Shown: positions 17,499 through 25,857 of the stretch, in pieces
Position numbering within the stretch: the stretch's first letter is position 1
How the letters are laid out: each line of letters starts with the position of its first letter
Source of the DNA: Mycolicibacterium vulneris
GTDB taxonomy: Bacteria > Actinomycetota > Actinomycetes > Mycobacteriales > Mycobacteriaceae
Length of the DNA: 64,000 nt
Assembly: GCF_002104765.1 (NCBI RefSeq)
Contig: NZ_NCXM01000025.1
Span: 35,371 to 99,370 of the forward strand
Reading direction: 5' to 3'
The notes under the pieces: generated by a model
The model's input: the letters and a program-made list of their open reading frames with translations, nothing else
Databases searched by the model: none
What the model was told of the DNA's origin: nothing
Position numbers and translations under genes: made by a program

Positions 17499-19367
17499 AT
17501 GAAAGCATCACGCGTTCCCGCCGAGAGTCCCGACTTCGCCAAGATCGAGAATCGCCCACCGTCGGTGGCGCACATGTTCCTCAACCGGGTCGCTGCCAGT
17601 CCGCACAGTGAGGCGTTTCGATATCCACAAGACCACACCTGGGAGAGCGTGACGTGGCAGCAGGTCGGCGAACGAGTCTGCAATGTCGCCGGCGGTCTGA
17701 TCTCGTTGGGCATCGCACCAGAGGATCGAGTCGCGCTTGTGTCGTCAACGCGCTATGAATGGGTGCTCACCGATTTTGCCGTGATGTGCGCCGGCGCGGC
17801 GACCACCACGGTGTATCCGACGACAAACGACCGCGACACCGCCTACATCCTCGCCAACTCGGGAAGCAGAGTGGTGATCGTCGAGAATCGCAGTCAGCTC
17901 GACAAACTGCTCACCCACCGGGCTGAACTGCCGGTTGTGGGCAAGGTGGTGATCATCGACGGGAATGGTGACGGCGACTGGGTGATCACTCTCGGTGAGC
18001 TCGAACAACTCGGAAAGCAATTGCTCGCCGACTCACCCGACGCCGTCACCAAGCGCGTCGCGGCCATCGGACCCGATCAGCTCGCCAGCTTGATCTACAC
18101 CTCCGGCACCACCGGGCGCCCAAAAGGCGTGCGGTTGAACCATGGCGCATGGACGTACACCGCGGCGGCCATCGACGCACTCGACATCCTCGGCCCCGAC
18201 GATCTGAACTTTCTATGGCTGCCGTTGGCGCACGCATTCGGCAAGGTGATGCTGGCGCTGCCGCTGCAGATCGGGTTCCCCACCGCTATTGATGGCCGGG
18301 TGGAGAGGATCATCGATAACCTCGCGGCGTTACATCCCACCATCATGGGCGCCGCACCACGCATCTTCGAGAAGGCCCACGCCCGCGTCCAGGAGATGGT
18401 CGCCGAGCAGGGCCGGTTCCGCAGGAAGGTGTTCGACTGGTCGATCGCAGTCGGGTTGAAGGTGTCGGCCGCCCGGCAGGCCGGGAAGAAGCCCTCGCTG
18501 ACGTCGTCGCTGGCCTACAAGGTGGCCGACCGGATGGTCTTTTCGACTATCCGGCAGCGGTTCGGTGGCCGGCTGCGGTTCTTCGTCTCCGCTGCCGCCG
18601 CCCTCGACCGTGACGTAGCGCAGTGGTTCGACGCCATCGGCATTGTCGTGCTCGAGGGCTACGGTCTCACCGAGACCGCCGCCGCGTCATTCATCAACCG
18701 CCCCGGCGCCTACCGATTCGGAACGGTTGGCTGGCCGTTCCCTGCCACCGAGGCCAAGATCGCCGATGACGGTGAAATCTTGCTCAAGGGACCAGGTTTG
18801 ATGACCGCCTACCACGATCTGCCCGACGCCACCGCCGAGGCGCTCGCCCCGGGCGGTTGGTTCCGCACCGGCGACGTCGGGGAAATCGACGCCGATGGCT
18901 TCCTGCGAATCACCGACCGAAAAAAGGACATGTTCAAGACCTCGCAAGGCAAGTACGTGGCGCCATCGGCGATCGACGCGAGATTCAAGGGCATCTGTCC
19001 GTATGTGAGCGAGCTCCTGGTCTACGGGGAGGCGCGGCCGTACTGTGTGGCGCTGGTAGGTCTCGACGCCGAAGCGATTACCACCTGGGCAGCCAAGAAC
19101 GGCATGGCGAACAAGCCCTTCGCCGAGATCGCCCGCGACCAAAAGACTCACGACATGATCGCTGGATACCTCGCCGCGCTGAACACTCAACTGAACCGCT
19201 GGGAACAGATCAAAAACTTCACGATCGCCGAGCGCGAACTCTCTGTCGAAGCCGGCGACCTGACGCCGAGTATGAAGCTGCGCCGCAAAGCGGTCATCGA
19301 AGAGTTCGCCGACCGACTATCGGCCTTGTATGCCTCACGCAACGAAAACTCATCAATAGCAATATGA
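17499..19367 (+). CDS. Long-chain fatty-acid-CoA ligase (FadD-type)
   Basis: The 622-residue AMP-forming ligase has the P-loop YTSGTTGRPKG (about residues 200-210), EGYGLTETAA (about 387), the hinge GWFRTGDVGEIDADGF and TDRKKDMFKTSQGKYVAP, and a long C-terminal domain ending in LTPSMKLRRK. That architecture fits the FadD15 / eukaryotic ACSL-like group, which activates long-chain fatty acids to acyl-CoA. The ATG at 17499 was chosen; a TTG at 17475 opens the frame earlier, and the sequence TTGGCACCAT is repeated at 17475 and 17491 just before the start. Inference: it could feed the WS/DGAT nearby. A hairpin follows. Confidence 0.92.
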   Translation: MKASRVPAESPDFAKIENRPPSVAHMFLNRVAASPHSEAFRYPQDHTWESVTWQQVGERVCNVAGGLISLGIAPEDRVALVSSTRYEWVLTDFAVMCAGAATTTVYPTTNDRDTAYILANSGSRVVIVENRSQLDKLLTHRAELPVVGKVVIIDGNGDGDWVITLGELEQLGKQLLADSPDAVTKRVAAIGPDQLASLIYTSGTTGRPKGVRLNHGAWTYTAAAIDALDILGPDDLNFLWLPLAHAFGKVMLALPLQIGFPTAIDGRVERIIDNLAALHPTIMGAAPRIFEKAHARVQEMVAEQGRFRRKVFDWSIAVGLKVSAARQAGKKPSLTSSLAYKVADRMVFSTIRQRFGGRLRFFVSAAAALDRDVAQWFDAIGIVVLEGYGLTETAAASFINRPGAYRFGTVGWPFPATEAKIADDGEILLKGPGLMTAYHDLPDATAEALAPGGWFRTGDVGEIDADGFLRITDRKKDMFKTSQGKYVAPSAIDARFKGICPYVSELLVYGEARPYCVALVGLDAEAITTWAAKNGMANKPFAEIARDQKTHDMIAGYLAALNTQLNRWEQIKNFTIAERELSVEAGDLTPSMKLRRKAVIEEFADRLSALYASRNENSSIAI

Positions 19368-19397
19368 GTCAAGCAGCGACGCCGCTCGCGATCAAGA

Positions 19398-19432
19398 GCG
19401 GCGGTTGGCCCCGGGCAGGGACCAACCGCCGC
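19398..19432. terminator. Hairpin between fadD-type gene and DUF1876 gene
   Basis: GCGGCGGTTGG (19398-19408) pairs perfectly with CCAACCGCCGC (19422-19432) across a 13-base loop. It lies 30 bases after the ligase stop and can serve both converging transcripts. Confidence 0.75.
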
Positions 19433-19463
19433 AGAATCACGTCCTAGTTGTCAGCATCCGCCT

Positions 19464-19748
19464 TCAGTGGCGCAGGCCGGTGACCGGCTCGTGAGTGCTG
19501 GCTTGAATATCGGCTGATGTCATGGCGAACAACTGATCGGCCAGATCTGACAGAGCCCGGGCTACGGCGAGTTCGTCGCCAATCCGGGTCACCGGTTCGT
19601 CAGCAGGATCGAGCCGTGCCAACCCTATTCCAACAAGATCTGTTCCCGCCCAAGGTATCCGGGCCTTAGCGCGAGTTCGTTCCTCGCTGCGTTCTTCGAT
19701 CAGCACGTCGATCTGATAGGACTTGGTGCCGCGGTCGTCAGCCCTCAT
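19464..19748 (-). CDS. DUF1876 protein, Rv1738-like hypoxia protein
   Basis: The 94 residues equal the length of M. tuberculosis Rv1738 and share RTRAKARI-W, LVGIGLARLDPAD, IGDELAVARALSDL and the DIQA-THEPV ending. Rv1738 forms a dimer resembling ribosome hibernation factors and is one of the most induced genes in dormancy. The gene follows DUF1918 by 29 bases on the same strand, so the DosR-like box at 20142 should drive both. The ATG is preceded by AAGGAGA. Confidence 0.9.
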   Translation of the reverse strand: MRADDRGTKSYQIDVLIEERSEERTRAKARIPWAGTDLVGIGLARLDPADEPVTRIGDELAVARALSDLADQLFAMTSADIQASTHEPVTGLRH

Positions 19749-19777
19749 TCGAATCTCCTTTCAATGGCTCATGTGCT

Positions 19778-20050
19778 CTAGTCGGCGAACCTGTGCTTGT
19801 GGGAGAAGGCCGACTGGATGGCCTCGAAACGATCTTGCGCGCGTTTGTCTGCGTCCGCCTGTTCCGCGGCCGTCACCACGATGGCGTCCGGGCCCGGGAA
19901 GACGGTCGACTCGTGGTCGTTGGCGAGCCACCGCACCACATACGGTGGTGCACCATCTGGAGCGTGAACTTCGGTGATGAGTCCTCGCTGGTCGTGTTGC
20001 TCGATCCTGGTGCCTTTGATCACCAGCCAGTCACCGACTTTCGCCTTCAT
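19778..20050 (-). CDS. DUF1918 domain protein
   Basis: This 90-residue protein has an SH3-like beta barrel typical of DUF1918 (MKAKVGDWLVIKGTRI, RGLITEVHAPDGAPPYVVRW, STVFPGPDAIVV; residues 1-60) and a short helical, charged tail. The family is common in actinobacteria, often beside stress genes, and its biochemical role is not known. The ATG follows GGAGCAG. It is the promoter-proximal gene of a two-gene unit with the Rv1738-like gene. Confidence 0.88.
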   Translation of the reverse strand: MKAKVGDWLVIKGTRIEQHDQRGLITEVHAPDGAPPYVVRWLANDHESTVFPGPDAIVVTAAEQADADKRAQDRFEAIQSAFSHKHRFAD

Positions 20051-20141
20051 GAGCTGCTCCTTCCTGCTGGGTTTCTCTGCTGGAGTCAGCGTGTACGTTC
20101 GTGGCCGGGTGGCGAAAGGGGTATCACGTCACCACCTTGGA

Positions 20142-20155
20142 TGGCCACAAGTCCT
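20142..20155. promoter_or_regulatory. DosR-like box before the DUF1918-DUF1876 unit
   Basis: Read on the minus strand the core is AGGACTTGTGGCCA, which fits GGGACTTNNGNCCC at 12 of 14 positions. It lies 92 bases upstream of the DUF1918 start. Confidence 0.5.
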
Positions 20156-20180
20156 TATGACACTAAAAGTTTCGGCCGGG

Positions 20181-20564
20181 TCAGGAGGACGGTCCGGTGC
20201 CGGCGGCCCACGTTTTGGCCTGTTCTAGCTCGTCGAGTCCGAACACAGCAACTTCACCGGGGAGCATCCACGCCAGGGCGTGCAAGGTACGCGCGACCCA
20301 CTCTTTGTCGGATACGACGGCGATTCGCCGGAATGCCGAATGGTGCGGCAAAACGGTGCCCAAGCCCAGCTTGACGTCCTCGACGAAGCCACCGGGGCCG
20401 AAACCCTCGTAATCGGAGTCGATGACCTCCACGATCCTGACTTCGCCGGCGTTCAGCATCTCCTCAATGGCGGGTCTGGCCTCACGCAGTTCATCACCGC
20501 GCAGCCGGCCCGATATGCGGATACCGATCACCCCCTGCGGCATGTCTGGCAAAAATTCGATCAT
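20181..20564 (-). CDS. SpoIIAA-like (STAS-fold) protein
   Basis: The 127-residue protein has the SpoIIAA-like pattern: MIEFLPDMPQGVIGIRISG, LRGDELREARPAIEE, then DVKLGLGTVLPHHSAFRRIAV near residue 65 and WVARTLHALAWMLPGEVAVF near residue 88. In this family the fold resembles STAS anti-anti-sigma proteins but usually lacks the phosphorylated serine, and function is unknown. The ATG follows GGAGGAT. A perfect DosR core lies 96 bases upstream, so hypoxia induction is likely. Confidence 0.82.
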   Translation of the reverse strand: MIEFLPDMPQGVIGIRISGRLRGDELREARPAIEEMLNAGEVRIVEVIDSDYEGFGPGGFVEDVKLGLGTVLPHHSAFRRIAVVSDKEWVARTLHALAWMLPGEVAVFGLDELEQAKTWAAGTGPSS

Positions 20565-20656
20565 CGAATCCTCCTTCGCTACGCGCGTAACTCTGTATGC
20601 GCCCCCAACGACCGGCTAGTGCCCTAGGTCACCAAACCGAACGGAGGTCCTCTGCG

Positions 20657-20676
20657 CTCGGGACTTCGGTCCCTAT
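20657..20676. promoter_or_regulatory. DosR box between SpoIIAA-like gene and the protease unit
   Basis: GGGACTTCGGTCCC (20660-20673) is a perfect core match. It lies 96 bases from the SpoIIAA-like start at 20564 and 72 bases before the small reading frame at 20745. Confidence 0.75.
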
Positions 20677-20744
20677 CAACCGTTCCGGTGAACCGCTCAA
20701 ATGAATGGTGTGACTGCGACACTTCCGGACCGAAGGGACATGCT

Positions 20745-20990
20745 GTGGAGGCTTTCTCACGCCACCCGGTTCATTTCATCGCCGTTGCGGCCGTTGCTAG
20801 CACCTGCATGCGGGAGGAGCGATCTAGGGTGACATCGGTTGTCGGAGGGCAGGTAATCGTCCTCGCGTCGCATCCCACCTGGATTTCGGCGCAGCGGCGC
20901 GCGGCCGAGCGCCTGGCGGCAATAAACCGTCATCCGTCATCGTTGGGCAAGCGTTGTGCGCAGGACGAGCTCGGCCGGTCCGGGCGGTGA
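20745..20990 (+). CDS. Possible small protein upstream of the trypsin-like protease
   Basis: An 81-residue frame starts at GTG after AAGGGA (about 9-base spacing). Its stop overlaps a GTG in the protease frame (GTGA). It has a hydrophobic stretch (FIAVAAVAS) and an Arg/Ala-rich middle, with no recognised domain. It lies just behind a perfect DosR core. Without similarity evidence it may be spurious; the frame is also open from 20688. Confidence 0.35.
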   Translation: MEAFSRHPVHFIAVAAVASTCMREERSRVTSVVGGQVIVLASHPTWISAQRRAAERLAAINRHPSSLGKRCAQDELGRSGR

Positions 20991-20995
20991 GTGAA

Positions 20996-22489
20996 ATGAC
21001 GGCTTGCCCCGCAGCCCACGACGTATCACATCCCCGTTGGTTTCGAGGGTTGGTGGTCCTCTTAGCGGCCGTACTGATGCTGCTGGCTGAGCCGCCGGGC
21101 TCGGCATTCGCCGATAACGAACGTCAGCAAGCCAAACCGGAGGAACGGGCGGCCGACCTGATACGGCCATCGGTTATGTACCTCGCCGGCGAAGGCTACG
21201 GCCTGGTGCGCCTGGCCAACGGCGAGGTTCTGTCTCAATTCGGACGCGGGTCCAGCATGCCTTTCCTGGCCACCTGGAACTGCACGGCTTTCGTCGTCAA
21301 TCCCGACGGATGGGTGGCGACGGCAGGTCATTGCGTGGACCCGGCGAGCGCCAAGCTGCTCATCCTCAAGCGGGCCGCTACCGAGTACCGAAATCAGTAC
21401 CCGGATGCTGCGGAGTCGCGCGAGCCCTCCGAGACCCTCGACTGGCTCCAAAAGAACGCGATAGTGGAAGGTGACGCTCCAGGGCAGGGTCCGCACGTGA
21501 GTTTCAAGGTCATGTCCGGCACCGGGGCCAAGCTTATCGCGAAGCTGCCTGCCAGCGTCGTCGATTTCCGTCCCCTTGGAGAGGGCGACGTCGCTGTACT
21601 CAAGGTAGCCAAGCCCAACCTTCCGTCCTCCGAACTCGGAGCCGACGCTGACATCGCCATCGGCACGCCCATTCTCGCGGTGGGTTTCCCCGAAAGCACC
21701 CAAAACATCACCGGCCCATCGCTGGACCCCACCTACAAGAGCGGCACTATCAGCAAGAAGTCGACCGTGGGGCCAAGCCCCGAGTACGAGATCGACGCTG
21801 CGATGACGGAAGGCATGAGCGGTGGCCCCACAATCGGGCTGAACGGCAAGGTGGTCGGCGTGAACAGCTTCGCCCCCGCCGGCGAAACCCAGCCGTTCAA
21901 CTTCATCGCACCTGCCGACGAGCTCGCCGCACTCTTGGCTGCCCGCGGCGTGAAACCGGCGCTCGGGCCTGCCGACCTGTCTTACCGACGAGGGCTGAGG
22001 AACCTCTATTCGGGTCGCTACACCGATGCGATCGGCGAATTCGACCAGGCTTTGGCGATGTCGCCCGAGTATCCGGGCCTGGACGATCTCAGGACCAGCG
22101 CTGTCAACCTACGCCAGCAGTACGGAGATACATCGCCGTTGAGCGGCGCAGTGCTGTGGTGGTACCTGGCCATCAGCATCGTGTCGGTGCTCGCAGTGGG
22201 CGCCGGGCTGACTTCGATGATGCTCAAGATGCATTCCCATCCCGTTCGTTCCAGCGCTAAATCGACTGGCGCACGGTCGTTTACATCCGCACAGGAGACA
22301 TCGGTGAAAGACACTGCCGGCGACACCAGCGGCGTACAGTCGCTTCGTCTGATACCGAGCCAGTCCGACGCCAACGAACCTCACTTTTGCGCGCATTGCG
22401 GTGCGGAGCATCACCCCGCCGAACGATTCTGCCCGAACTGCGGCCAGCAGGTAGAACGTCCAAAAGCCAACGGCGGTATCAGCTCATAG
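20996..22489 (+). CDS. Exported trypsin-like serine protease with TPR-like region, membrane helix and C-terminal zinc ribbon
   Basis: The chosen product is 497 residues. A signal-type helix lies at about residues 15-37. The trypsin-like domain has His in TAGHCVD (about 104), Asp in GEGDVAVLKV (about 198) and the nucleophile in GMSGGPTI (about 278). A TPR-like stretch follows (about 325-365), then one membrane helix (about 382-404), and the last 30 residues form a zinc ribbon (CAHCGAE...CPNCGQQ). Placing the protease and the zinc ribbon on opposite membrane faces is inferred from the two hydrophobic segments. ATG 20996 was chosen because GGTGAG lies just upstream; GTG 20987 is possible. Confidence 0.85.
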   Translation: MTACPAAHDVSHPRWFRGLVVLLAAVLMLLAEPPGSAFADNERQQAKPEERAADLIRPSVMYLAGEGYGLVRLANGEVLSQFGRGSSMPFLATWNCTAFVVNPDGWVATAGHCVDPASAKLLILKRAATEYRNQYPDAAESREPSETLDWLQKNAIVEGDAPGQGPHVSFKVMSGTGAKLIAKLPASVVDFRPLGEGDVAVLKVAKPNLPSSELGADADIAIGTPILAVGFPESTQNITGPSLDPTYKSGTISKKSTVGPSPEYEIDAAMTEGMSGGPTIGLNGKVVGVNSFAPAGETQPFNFIAPADELAALLAARGVKPALGPADLSYRRGLRNLYSGRYTDAIGEFDQALAMSPEYPGLDDLRTSAVNLRQQYGDTSPLSGAVLWWYLAISIVSVLAVGAGLTSMMLKMHSHPVRSSAKSTGARSFTSAQETSVKDTAGDTSGVQSLRLIPSQSDANEPHFCAHCGAEHHPAERFCPNCGQQVERPKANGGISS

Positions 22490-22955
22490 GCGGGGCCCGG
22501 TTGATCTCGGCTATGACCATATCGACCACCATGGGCACGGCAGCTGCGACAGGCGGGCTCAGACCGATGCCGTGATCGGTATCCGGCACCTCGATCGTGA
22601 ACATCACAAGCTCATCGGGAACCCGCCCAAGCGCTTGACCCAGTGCATGGGCGCGGCCGATATCGATACTGTGCGAATGCAATCCGTCGGATTGAGTAGC
22701 CACATCAGTCAGATCGCAGCGACGTATTCGCCCGGGATTCGGCGGGTTAGCGATCGCGGCGTCGATGATCACCGCCAGTGAAGCGCCCGCCCACGCCTCG
22801 AGCAGACTCATTGGATCCGCGATACCGGTCTTCACAACGACGTTCGGAATCGCTCGGACATCGACTGCCGCCGCAGCGGCAAGTCCTGCGCCGTCATCGC
22901 GCCGGTAGCCGTTTCCGATGCCGATGACGACGATTCCACCGATCGCGCCCGTCAC
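22479..22955 (-). CDS. [NiFe]-hydrogenase maturation endopeptidase (HycI/HyaD-like)
   Basis: The 158-residue protein opens with GIVVIGIGNGYRRDDGAG, the nickel-recognition N-terminus of the M52 protease family, with the conserved Asp in RDDG. A second conserved acidic site is in VIIDAAIA (about residue 65), and HSHSIDIG supplies the late histidine. It removes the C-terminal peptide of the large subunit after nickel insertion. The GTG at 22955 overlaps the large-subunit stop (GTGA), giving the family N-terminus; the frame is open further upstream, inside the large-subunit gene. It is the last gene of the hydrogenase operon. Confidence 0.88.
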   Translation of the reverse strand: MTGAIGGIVVIGIGNGYRRDDGAGLAAAAAVDVRAIPNVVVKTGIADPMSLLEAWAGASLAVIIDAAIANPPNPGRIRRCDLTDVATQSDGLHSHSIDIGRAHALGQALGRVPDELVMFTIEVPDTDHGIGLSPPVAAAVPMVVDMVIAEINRAPPMS

Positions 22956-24244
22956 TCTCGATTCACCGTCAGCCGTAGGAAGTGTGCCGAGCACGAGATG
23001 CACGGGTCGTAACTGCGAATCATCTTTTCGCACAGGGTGGTCAGCGCGTCATCATCGAGAGACAGATTGTCCGTGACGACGCGGGCCAGGTCCGCCTCGA
23101 TGGCCGCCTGATTTTGGGAGGTGGGTGGAATGATGGTTGCCGACCGTATCAGCCCGGCGTCGTCGATCTGGTAGCGGTGATACAGCAGGCCACGTGGCGC
23201 CTCGCTGACGCCGTGTCCTATGCCGGGGCGGGCCGGAACGTCGACGCACGGGCGCGACGGACGCTCGTATTCGTCGATGATGCGTAATGCCTCTTCGAGC
23301 GCATAGACTACTTCTATGGCGCGAACGACGATGCTCTGGAATGGGTTTCGACATTCTGCTGACAATCCGGCGTTCGACGCCGCCTGGGCGGCGATGGGCG
23401 ACAGCGCCGACGAGTTCAATGAATACCGTGCGAGCGGCCCGGTCAAGTAGCGTTCGCCGTCCAGCGTCGCATGCAACGCGGTCGAGTACGGCACCTGCGC
23501 TTCGGCGACGTGGCTGGTGAAATCACCGGCCGGAAACGCCGGGCCGGCACTGCGTGCGATCAGGCCATTTTCGATGGGATATCGTTCGGTTGCCGTTAGC
23601 GCTACGAATTCATGGTCGATCTCGAGGTCGGGGAACTCGAACCCTGACACCCACTCCACCATTGCCAGTGCGTTGTCCAGCGCCGTACGCAACTGCTCGG
23701 CCACCGGTTTGAACTCCAGCTTGGTTGGCACGGAATAGAATCCGCCCAGGCGCACATTGACGGGATGGATCGCCCGGCCACCGATAAATTCCATCAGCTG
23801 GTTACCGGCCTTCTTCAATGCCAGTCCTCGTTCGACGGCCGCCGGGTGATCACGAGCCATGCCGATGATGTCGGCGTAGCCGAGGAAGTCCGGTGCGTGC
23901 AGCAGGTAGATGTGCAGGGCATGACTGTTGATCCATTCGCCGCAATACAGCAGCCGGCGCAACGCGACGAGATCGTCGTCGACCTTGATGCCACAGGCTT
24001 CTTCGATCGCATTGCAGGCACTGACCTGATAGGCGACCGGGCATATTCCGCAAATTCGGGCGGTCAGGTCCGGGGGCTCCGTGTAAGCCCGGCCGCGCAG
24101 GAACGCTTCGAAGAACCTCGGCGGCTCGTAGATGTTGAGCTGGACGCCCTGAAGCTTGTCCCCCTTGAACGTGATGTGCAGCGCGCCTTCGCCTTCCACC
24201 CGGGTGAGCGCGCGCACACCCAGTGTGCGCGTTTCCGGCGTCAT
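22952..24244 (-). CDS. [NiFe]-hydrogenase large (alpha) subunit, group 3b type
   Basis: The 430-residue protein carries both nickel ligand motifs: RICGICPVAY (about residues 62-71) and DPCISCSAHFLRL near the C-terminus, where the peptide after the His is normally cut by the maturation protease. IEGEG-type RVEGEGALHI is at about residue 15. Length, motif type and the gamma-beta-delta-alpha gene set fit group 3b NAD(P)-linked bidirectional hydrogenases (Hyh in M. smegmatis, reported to be DosR-dependent). The ATG at 24244 overlaps the small-subunit stop (ATGA). The longer upstream frame is antisense-free but lies inside the small-subunit gene. Confidence 0.93.
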   Translation of the reverse strand: MTPETRTLGVRALTRVEGEGALHITFKGDKLQGVQLNIYEPPRFFEAFLRGRAYTEPPDLTARICGICPVAYQVSACNAIEEACGIKVDDDLVALRRLLYCGEWINSHALHIYLLHAPDFLGYADIIGMARDHPAAVERGLALKKAGNQLMEFIGGRAIHPVNVRLGGFYSVPTKLEFKPVAEQLRTALDNALAMVEWVSGFEFPDLEIDHEFVALTATERYPIENGLIARSAGPAFPAGDFTSHVAEAQVPYSTALHATLDGERYLTGPLARYSLNSSALSPIAAQAASNAGLSAECRNPFQSIVVRAIEVVYALEEALRIIDEYERPSRPCVDVPARPGIGHGVSEAPRGLLYHRYQIDDAGLIRSATIIPPTSQNQAAIEADLARVVTDNLSLDDDALTTLCEKMIRSYDPCISCSAHFLRLTVNRE

Positions 24245-24999
24245 TGCTTGTCTCGCTCCGCGGTGAACGGTGCGACGTTGAATGTGGAGAACACCCGGTC
24301 GACGTCCCCCTCGGACATTCCGTCGCGGCGCAGCAGCGGGATCAGTGTCGCGGTTCTGGGTACCGCCGACGGCCCGAAGCAGCCGTAGCAACCTCGATGA
24401 TGCCGCGGACACAGGGCTCCGCAGCCGGCGTGCGTGACCGGCCCGAGGCACGGGATGCCCTCCGCGACCACGACGCACGTCACCCCGCGCAGTTTGCATT
24501 CTGTGCACACCGTCTTGGCCGGCAGGCGTGGTTTGCGCCCGATCAGCAGCGCCGCGAGGGTGTCGAGCAATTGTCCGCGGTCTATCGGACACCCCTGCAG
24601 CTGATAGTCAACTTTGACATGCGCCGATGCCGGCGTTGAGGTGGCCAGCGTATCGATGTACTCGGGTTTGGCGTACACGACGGACGTGAACTCGGCGATG
24701 TCGGCGAAGTTGCGCAGCGCCTGCACTCCCCCGGCCGTTGCGCATGCGCCGATGGTAACCAGCACTTTCGATTGGTCGCGAATCTCGTTGATCCGCTGGG
24801 CATCGCTCCGGGTGGTGATCGAACCTTCGACCAGTGACACGTCGTACGGCCCGCCGACGACAGCGCTGGACGCTTCGGCGAAGGTGGCGATCTCGACCTG
24901 ATCGGCCAGGGTGAGCAGTTCGTCCTCGCAGTCCAGCAGGGTCAGCTGACAACCGTCGCAGGAGGCGAACTTCCACACGGCCAGCGTCGGTCGGCTCAT
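24241..24999 (-). CDS. [NiFe]-hydrogenase small (delta) subunit
   Basis: The 252-residue protein begins LAVWKFASCDGCQLTLLDCE, the proximal [4Fe-4S] CxxC site; GACATAGG (about residue 84) and the CPIDRGQL region supply more of the proximal cluster. A Cys-rich C-terminal half follows (CTECKLRGVTCV, GCGALCPRHHRGCYGC) for medial and distal clusters. It lacks a Tat signal, so the enzyme is cytoplasmic. It passes electrons from the nickel site to the gamma/beta diaphorase part. Its ATG directly follows the gamma-subunit stop. Confidence 0.92.
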   Translation of the reverse strand: MSRPTLAVWKFASCDGCQLTLLDCEDELLTLADQVEIATFAEASSAVVGGPYDVSLVEGSITTRSDAQRINEIRDQSKVLVTIGACATAGGVQALRNFADIAEFTSVVYAKPEYIDTLATSTPASAHVKVDYQLQGCPIDRGQLLDTLAALLIGRKPRLPAKTVCTECKLRGVTCVVVAEGIPCLGPVTHAGCGALCPRHHRGCYGCFGPSAVPRTATLIPLLRRDGMSEGDVDRVFSTFNVAPFTAERDKQ

Positions 25000-25857
25000 T
25001 CAGAGCTCCTTCACCCGCAGCAGGGGGCCGGCAACGTCGTAGCCGACCACAGGACCGTCGCGGCACAGCAGTAGCGGCCCCAGCTGGCAGTGACCGCACC
25101 ACCCAACTCCACATTGCATGTTGCGTTCTAGTGACACTCGAATGTGCTGCGCCGCCAGTCCTTTTGCGAGCAGGGCCTCCGCCCCGAAGCGCAACATCGG
25201 CTCCGGCCCGCAGAGAAATGCGGTCGTGCGATCGGGATTCAGCTCCAGCCGGCTCAACGGTGCGGTGACCAACCCGACTTCGCCGGTCCAGCTGGGCGTC
25301 ACGGCGTCGACGATCAAATGCATTTCGATCTGCGGCTCTTCCGCCCACTTTTCCAGCTGGGCGGCGAACACGAAGTCGGCCCGGGAACGCGCGCCGACGA
25401 CGAGCATGAGCTTGCCGTAGCGCGCACGCTTCGCCAGCGCGCCGAGCACCGCGGGGCGTAATGGGCACAACCCCACGCCACCTGCGACCATCACCAGATC
25501 CCTGCCGGCCGCTTCGTCCAACCCCCAGGTGGTGCCGAACGGACCCCGCACGCCGACAACGGTTCCCGGCCCGGCGTCGTGTAGGGCTCGGCTGACGGCG
25601 CCGACCGCACGAATGGTGTGCGTGATCGAGCCGTCTGTGACGGTCGGATCGCCACTGACGGAGATCGCAGCTTCACCGACACCGAACGCGTAGAGCATCA
25701 TGAACTCTCCCGGTTGCGGAATCCGCAGCGTTTCGTCGACCGGTGCCAGGGTCAGAGTGGCCGAGTCGGGGCTCTCCACCACGCGGGTGCGTACCCGATA
25801 CGGAACCGGCGCCATGGCTGACGCCGGTGCGGCAGGGCTGACCGCCTCGTTAGTCAT
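25000..25857 (-). CDS. Hydrogenase gamma subunit (FAD/NAD(P)-binding, [2Fe-2S])
   Basis: The 285-residue ferredoxin-reductase-like protein has the FAD-binding region GEFMMLYAFGVGEAAISVSG (about residues 50-69), the nucleotide-binding GGVGLCPLRPAV (about 125), FLCGPEPM (about 214) and a C-terminal dihydroorotate-dehydrogenase-electron-transfer-type cluster motif CGVGWCGHCQLGP with a final Cys. In group 3b enzymes it exchanges electrons with NAD(P). The ATG at 25857 overlaps the end of the beta gene; a GTG one codon earlier is possible. Confidence 0.9.
   Translation of the reverse strand: MTNEAVSPAAPASAMAPVPYRVRTRVVESPDSATLTLAPVDETLRIPQPGEFMMLYAFGVGEAAISVSGDPTVTDGSITHTIRAVGAVSRALHDAGPGTVVGVRGPFGTTWGLDEAAGRDLVMVAGGVGLCPLRPAVLGALAKRARYGKLMLVVGARSRADFVFAAQLEKWAEEPQIEMHLIVDAVTPSWTGEVGLVTAPLSRLELNPDRTTAFLCGPEPMLRFGAEALLAKGLAAQHIRVSLERNMQCGVGWCGHCQLGPLLLCRDGPVVGYDVAGPLLRVKEL

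Noticed and set aside
17475..17501. TTGGCACCAT direct repeat before the acyl-CoA ligase as a mobile-element footprint
   Set aside because: Two 10-base copies 6 bases apart are too short and too close, and there is no element between them.
24241..24592. N-terminal extension of the hydrogenase large-subunit frame upstream of 24244
   Set aside because: Those residues are Arg/Gly-rich and lie within the small-subunit gene in another frame; the ATGA overlap fixes the start at 24244.
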